DNA from: Chloroflexota bacterium
Lineage (GTDB): Bacteria > Chloroflexota > Dehalococcoidia > Lucifugimonadales > Lucifugimonadaceae
Length of the DNA stretch: 57,087 bases
NCBI GenBank assembly: GCA_029262735.1
Contig: JAJCYY010000048.1
Location: 1 to 57,087, forward strand
Direction of reading: 5' to 3'
Of the stretch, positions 52,540-57,087 are shown in pieces. The notes below the pieces were generated by a model. The model did not search any database and was not told where the DNA came from. It saw only the letters and a program-made list of their open reading frames with translations. Numbering within the stretch: the stretch's first letter is position 1; each line of letters starts with the position of its first letter. The position numbers and the translations under genes are program-made.

Positions 52540-52584
52540 ATCGCAATTCGGTGCAACCGTTGTTGGCAGAACCGTGCGCTAATT

Positions 52585-53250
52585 GTGAGCGATGATGCGG
52601 GTCGGACATCGGCTCTCTGGGACTTTTCCGGTCATGTCGTTACACCGATTGTCGAACGGCTGGTTCGCGATCCATCGAGGGCGCACGCAGTTGAGCTCGG
52701 CTACGGGGACGGTCGGTCACTGTGTCCGGCAGCAAGCTACTTTGGCACTGTGACGGGTGTCGCAATCGATCCGGCGGATGACGCGTCCTTAGCCAACTCC
52801 AAGATTGAGAACTGTCCCGGCACCAACATCTCACTAGCCGATTCCGCCGACATCAGACGACTACCTTTCGACGACGCGACAATCGATTTCATTTATTCGT
52901 TGCGCGGCGTGGTTCGCCTGCCCGATCTTCACTCGTTCGAAACCCTGGTGAAAGAGGCCGCTCGTACTCTCAAACCCGGCGGCGTTGCGATTCTGTGGTT
53001 CGGCCGGCTGAGCAGGCTGCCATTTGCTCCGCCCGGGGCTGGCTGGTGGAGAGGATGGGCGCGCAGGCAATCGCCATTCGATCCCGGTCAAGAAGTGCTA
53101 CACATCCGTATGTTTCACGCTCGACGCGCTGTCATGCGTGCAGGGATGAAGGCGGTTGCGCTAAGCACGCCACTACATCCCGACACCTCATGGCGACTCC
53201 TGCGCGGCGGTCCGGTTTCCTACGTCACGGCACGGAAGCCGCTCAAATAG
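52585..53250 (+). CDS. Class I SAM-dependent methyltransferase
   Basis: The protein has 221 residues from GTG 52585. Motif I is AVELGYGDGRSL, the acidic residue after strand 2 is in VAIDPAD, LPFDDATIDFIYSLRGVVRL is motif II with its neighbour, and TLKPGGVAILWF is motif III. These fit the Methyltransf_11 group. Nothing indicates the substrate. It lies 45 bp after the SDR gene and may be read with it. Confidence 0.82.
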   Translation: MSDDAGRTSALWDFSGHVVTPIVERLVRDPSRAHAVELGYGDGRSLCPAASYFGTVTGVAIDPADDASLANSKIENCPGTNISLADSADIRRLPFDDATIDFIYSLRGVVRLPDLHSFETLVKEAARTLKPGGVAILWFGRLSRLPFAPPGAGWWRGWARRQSPFDPGQEVLHIRMFHARRAVMRAGMKAVALSTPLHPDTSWRLLRGGPVSYVTARKPLK

Positions 53251-53363
53251 CCGATTCTTGTTCGCCTCGCGAATTCAACATGCGGGCAACGAAAGAGATC
53301 TGAACAGGCGATCTATCCTGATTGCATAGATCGGCGGACCACCCAGTTCTGGAGCATATTCTG

Positions 53364-53774
53364 ATGAACCGCTTTTCGTACGGCATGAAGATCACGGTGC
53401 CGGAAGGTTTCGAACCGACTCTCGAACGAGTAATTGCTGCGCTTAAAGACAACGATTTTGGCGTCCTTACCGAGATCGACGTGAAAGCAACGCTAAAAGC
53501 CAAGCTCGACGAAGAGTTCAAGCGCTACGTGATTCTTGGAGCCTGCAACCCGAAGTTGGCCTTTCGAGCGCTGTCCGCCGAGGAAGACCTCGGACTACTT
53601 CTGCCATGCAACGTTGTCGTGTATGAGACGACAGTGGGCACGACTGTCGGTGTGATCGATCCCGCTATTATGTCCACCCTGACTTCAAACGAAATCCTGG
53701 CCGATGTTGCCGCAGAAGCATCACAGCTTCTAATTTCTGCAATTGGGCAGGTTGAGGGAAGCCGGGTTGGATGA
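53364..53774 (+). CDS. DUF302 domain protein
   Basis: ATG 53364 gives 136 residues (MNRFSYGMKITVPEGFEPTLERV); an upstream frame was not used. The DUF302 signature is visible: LKDNDFGVLTEIDVKATLKAKL, YVILGACNPKLAFRAL, LGLLLPCNVVVYE. The family is widespread and possibly binds a small molecule or metal near stress and arsenic genes, but no activity is established. It converges with arsM over a 45-bp gap containing a strong hairpin. Confidence 0.88.
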   Translation: MNRFSYGMKITVPEGFEPTLERVIAALKDNDFGVLTEIDVKATLKAKLDEEFKRYVILGACNPKLAFRALSAEEDLGLLLPCNVVVYETTVGTTVGVIDPAIMSTLTSNEILADVAAEASQLLISAIGQVEGSRVG

Positions 53775-53807
53775 GCCGGACTAGCCAGAGCGGCATGGCT
53801 GTCCGGC
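53775..53807. terminator. Bidirectional hairpin between DUF302 gene and arsM
   Basis: GCCGGAC-t-AGCCA (53775-53787) pairs with TGGCT-GTCCGGC (53796-53807), a 12-bp stem with one bulged T and an 8-base loop. It starts directly after the stop of the DUF302 gene and lies 12 bp from the arsM stop. There is no T tract on the plus side. It likely ends both convergent transcripts, or marks an RNA 3' end. Confidence 0.55.
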
Positions 53808-53818
53808 AGCATGCGTAA

Positions 53819-54657
<839 letters not shown>

Positions 54658-54661
<4 letters not shown>

Positions 54662-55065
54662 TTCGCAAGCCCTCCCAGGGCGATCTCTTGAACCCGTTCC
54701 TTACCGTTATCCTCGCAGCACGCAGTTATTCCGGCAGAGTGCACTGCCGATTCGATCTGTGGCAACGCCTGGGTCCATGCCTGCGCTGCCGAGCGATACG
54801 CCTGGTGTCCCCTCTCCGTGAGAGTGCAGACTCTGCGCTTTCGCTCCCCGTTCAGCTCCGTTTCGCAAACGATATAGCCGTTCTTCTCAAGTTCCTTAAG
54901 AGTCGGATAGATCATGGCGTCTGTAGGCCTCACACCGTCGCAGCAGACCGAGACGGCGTCGGCGAGCTCATATCCGTGCATAGGCCGCTCGGCGAGCGCA
55001 GAGAACACGAAAAATCGGAGAAGACTCTTCCTGTTCAACGACTGCCAGTAGGCGGTTCCCATCAT
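54658..55065 (-). CDS. PadR-family regulator with cysteine pairs
   Basis: The protein has 135 residues from ATG 55065 (or 55062). A longer frame back to 55185 would cross the promoter and was rejected. The PadR winged helix shows SLLRFFVFSALAERPMHGYELADAV, then DAMIYPTLKELEKNGYIV and GERKRRVCTLTERG (landmarks). Cys41-Cys42, Cys67, Cys80 and a second pair Cys116-Cys117 are unusual for PadR and could bind As(III) or another soft metal ion. It is the first gene of the operon with arsM, suggesting an arsenite-responsive autorepressor replacing ArsR. This is inference from context and cysteines. Confidence 0.85.
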
Positions 55066-55088
55066 CGAGTCTGTGTGATTGGTCAATT

Positions 55089-55133
55089 TATACCTCGTAA
55101 GCCAATATATCGAGAGGATAGGTATATTGTCAA
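55089..55133 (-). promoter_or_regulatory. padR-arsM promoter with inverted-repeat operator
   Basis: On the minus strand a perfect TTGACA (55133-55128), an 18-bp spacer and TATATT (55109-55104) make a strong promoter. TATACCT and AGGTATA (55089-55095 and 55120-55126 on the plus strand) are perfect 7-bp inverted halves, 24 bp apart, flanking the -10. With CCTCG/CGAGAGG nearby they look like an operator, perhaps for the PadR protein. Confidence 0.65.
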
Positions 55134-55160
55134 TCGCACGAATGCCACTTGGTCGCCAGC

Positions 55161-55166
55161 TATAAT
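55161..55166 (+). promoter_or_regulatory. Perfect -10 element upstream of polA
   Basis: TATAAT at 55161-55166 would start transcription near 55173, 38 bases before the polA ATG. No good -35 is at the right distance (the 17-bp position reads ACGAAT), so the promoter may be weak or activator-dependent. Confidence 0.4.
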
Positions 55167-55210
55167 CGGCCCAACTGACAGACAACTAGTGAAAGCGTGC
55201 GGTCGAGACC

Positions 55211-57087
55211 ATGCCTGCGAAAACAGAAAAGAAGCCTCTGTTACTTGTCATGGATGGGCATTCCATGGTTTTCAGGGCATGGTTCGCGATACCCGAGCGG
55301 CTCAGCACCTCGGCCGGCCAGGACACTCGTGGCGCATACGGCTGGCTGACGACATTTCTCAGAACATTGCGTGAGCAGAAGCCTACCCATGTTGTATTGA
55401 CCTTCGATACCAGCGCTCCGACCTTCCGTGATGAGCTTTTCAAAGACTACAAGGCGCAACGTCCGCCAACCGATCCCGAACTTCATGAACAGGTGCCGAT
55501 GGTCGAGGAGATTTGCAAGGCATTCGGCATTCCGGTCTTCAAGTTGGACGGTTTTGAGGCCGACGATCTCGTAGGAACGATCACGAGACTGGCTGAACAG
55601 GAGGGTGCCGAATGCCTGATTCTGACCGGTGATGCCGACCAGCTGCAGCTCGTCTCGGACCACACCCGCCTGCTGATGTATTCGGGATTCGGCGACGTCA
55701 GGGTTTACGACCGCGGCGCAGTGATTGAACGCTACGACGGGCTCGGCCCCGAGTTTGTTGCCGAGATAAAGGCACTCGAAGGTGATCCGTCAGACAACAT
55801 TCCGGGTGTGCCGAAGGTCGGTCCCAAGGCCGCGCGAACGGTTCTCAGGAAGTTCGGACACCTGGAAGATGTCTATAAGAACATCGAACACGTCGCAGAG
55901 ATTCCGAAGGATGAACTGCGCGGAGCCAAGAGTGTCCAGACGCGGCTTGAAGAGAATCAACAGGTCGCCTTCGACGGGCTCAAGCTCACGACGATCGTTA
56001 GAGATGTACCGATCGATTTCAATCTCGATGACACTGAATTTGCCACCTACGATCGCTCCGATGTGATCGAGGTTCTGAGCAGGCTCGAGTTCAGAACGAT
56101 TCTCAGGCAGATTCCGGATCCTGAGACCGAGAATCCCTGGACGCCACCGGCCAACGGCGCTCAGTTGGGTTTCGGTGCCGTAGGCACGTCGAACGGAGCC
56201 GATTCCGGCAGCGCCTCTTCTGAAGCAGACACCCCGGGCGCAGCTGAGCAGGTCGACTATCGGACCGTCACCGATCTAAAAACCCTGAAAGAGATGATCA
56301 AGACGATCTCTACCGACAAGGGATTTGCCTTCGACACGGAGACCACCGGCACCGACCCGATGCGCGCCGCTCTTGTAGGCCTTTCGTTTTCGAACAAGAC
56401 TGGATCGGCTTGGTACGTGCCGGTTGGGCACAACGAAGGTGAACAGATCCCGTATGAGAAGGCGCTTGCCACATTGCGGCCGCTCTTCGAAGACACCAGC
56501 ATCCCAAAAACGGCGCACAACGCTAACTTCGACATGATGGTGCTGCACGAGGCAGGGATCACTCCACTTGGAGTCAACTTCGACACCATGATTGCGGCCG
56601 CACTCAGCGGAAGACGGGCCATCGGCCTGAAACAGCTGGCAATCGATTGCTTCCACATTGAGATGATGCCGATCAGCGACCTCATCGGCACCGGACGCAA
56701 GCAGATCACGATGGCAGAAGTTCCGGTGGAGCGAGCGGCCCCTTACGCCAGCGCTGACGCCGATATCGCATGGCGGCTACGTGAGTTCTTCGAGCCTCAA
56801 TTAGATGAGCATGGAGCGCGCCGGGTCAACAACGAAGTAGAGATTCCTCTCCTTCCAGTGATCGTGTCAATGCAGCGAAACGGTTTTACAGTCGACATCT
56901 CGGTGCTTGCCGAAATGTCGGAGGAACTCGGCTCGGAACTGGCGAACATTCAGCAGGCAGCGACCTCTGTTCTCGGCGGCAGAGAGTTGAACCTCAACGC
57001 TAACCAGCAGGTCGCAGCAATCTTGATTGAGGAGTTTGGTGCGCCCAAGACCCGTCGTACGAAGACTGGGTGGTCCATGGACGCCAA
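55211..57087 (+). CDS. polA: DNA polymerase I, N-terminal two-thirds
   Basis: ATG 55211 opens a frame running 625 codons off the right edge. The 5'-nuclease domain (about 1-300) has LLVMDGHSMVFRAWFA, FDTSAPTFRDELFKDYKA, GFEADDLVGT, LTGDADQLQLV and GDPSDNIPGVPKVGPKAA (landmarks). The 3'-5' exonuclease domain (about 350-545) keeps the acidic residues: Asp375 and Glu377 in FDTETTG, the Asp in HNANFDMMV, and YASADADIAW. Proofreading is therefore probably active. Polymerase motifs lie beyond the window; the start of the palm region (LNLNANQQVAAIL) is visible. It fills gaps in repair and lagging-strand synthesis and stands divergent from padR-arsM. Confidence 0.93.
   Translation, partial: MPAKTEKKPLLLVMDGHSMVFRAWFAIPERLSTSAGQDTRGAYGWLTTFLRTLREQKPTHVVLTFDTSAPTFRDELFKDYKAQRPPTDPELHEQVPMVEEICKAFGIPVFKLDGFEADDLVGTITRLAEQEGAECLILTGDADQLQLVSDHTRLLMYSGFGDVRVYDRGAVIERYDGLGPEFVAEIKALEGDPSDNIPGVPKVGPKAARTVLRKFGHLEDVYKNIEHVAEIPKDELRGAKSVQTRLEENQQVAFDGLKLTTIVRDVPIDFNLDDTEFATYDRSDVIEVLSRLEFRTILRQIPDPETENPWTPPANGAQLGFGAVGTSNGADSGSASSEADTPGAAEQVDYRTVTDLKTLKEMIKTISTDKGFAFDTETTGTDPMRAALVGLSFSNKTGSAWYVPVGHNEGEQIPYEKALATLRPLFEDTSIPKTAHNANFDMMVLHEAGITPLGVNFDTMIAAALSGRRAIGLKQLAIDCFHIEMMPISDLIGTGRKQITMAEVPVERAAPYASADADIAWRLREFFEPQLDEHGARRVNNEVEIPLLPVIVSMQRNGFTVDISVLAEMSEELGSELANIQQAATSVLGGRELNLNANQQVAAILIEEFGAPKTRRTKTGWSMDA

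Overview
The window is one contiguous bacterial chromosome segment with mid-50s GC by eye. Gene starts are frequently GTG or TTG. I read it as a Chloroflexota-type genome, possibly marine SAR202-like, with Actinobacteriota as the main alternative. The hints are a long-form S12, a CBS-less GuaB3-type IMP dehydrogenase homologue, a mycobacterial-type CysM beside a ThiF/MoeB enzyme, an OmpR-type regulator without a phospho-acceptor next to glnA, and a CaiB-family CoA transferase. The taxonomy is an inference. No IS element, integrase, CRISPR array, tRNA or rRNA was recognised.

Layout. (1) 1-171: 5' end of rplY (L25), leaving the window on the minus strand. (2) 0.5-3.1 kb, plus: Rrf2 regulator with Fe-S-type cysteines, ThiF/MoeB enzyme, a strong terminator, then CysM, forming a sulfur/cysteine block. 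(3) 3.1-13.5 kb, minus: nadE, gltD, gltB, glnA and the atypical winged-helix regulator, a nitrogen-assimilation block. (4) 13.6-34.6 kb, plus: a fused str, S10, spc and alpha ribosomal superoperon from rpsL to rpsI including fusA, secY, adk, infA, rpoA and truA. It lacks tuf after fusA and map after adk. (5) 34.6-39.3 kb, minus: prmC, prfA, hisS, guaB3. (6) 39.7-43.4 kb, plus: S58 (DmpA/BapA-type) peptidase, DUF2520 dehydrogenase, panB, panC, a pantothenate operon. (7) 43.7-53.8 kb, mostly plus: PII, a Gfo/Idh/MocA oxidoreductase, a membrane protein, a copper/periplasmic cluster ending in a CopC-CopD-beta-domain-cytochrome c fusion, CoA transferase, SDR, methyltransferase and DUF302 protein. 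(8) 53.8-55.1 kb, minus: padR-arsM arsenic operon. (9) 55.2 kb to the end: polA, cut by the window edge.

How the genes work together. The nitrogen block carries GS (GSI-alpha-like, Phe where adenylylated enzymes have Tyr), both GOGAT subunits and a candidate GlnR-like regulator. PII lies 30 kb away. The pantothenate operon may contain its own ketopantoate reductase (DUF2520) and its own beta-alanine source (S58 peptidase). The copper cluster combines a His-rich exported peptide, a membrane-anchored cupredoxin-like protein and the CopCD-cytochrome fusion.

The most unusual structural signal is in the ribosomal superoperon. Several core proteins carry long low-complexity charged tails: an acidic 94-residue N-tail on L3, a histone-H1-like N-tail on L5, an RG-rich C-tail on S3, a 175-residue C-tail on L13 and an acidic C-tail on RpoA. 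Two hairpins sit immediately before rpsG and rpsD, the genes for the two classic 16S-binding autoregulator proteins. A compact three-helix RNA-like structure precedes guaB3.
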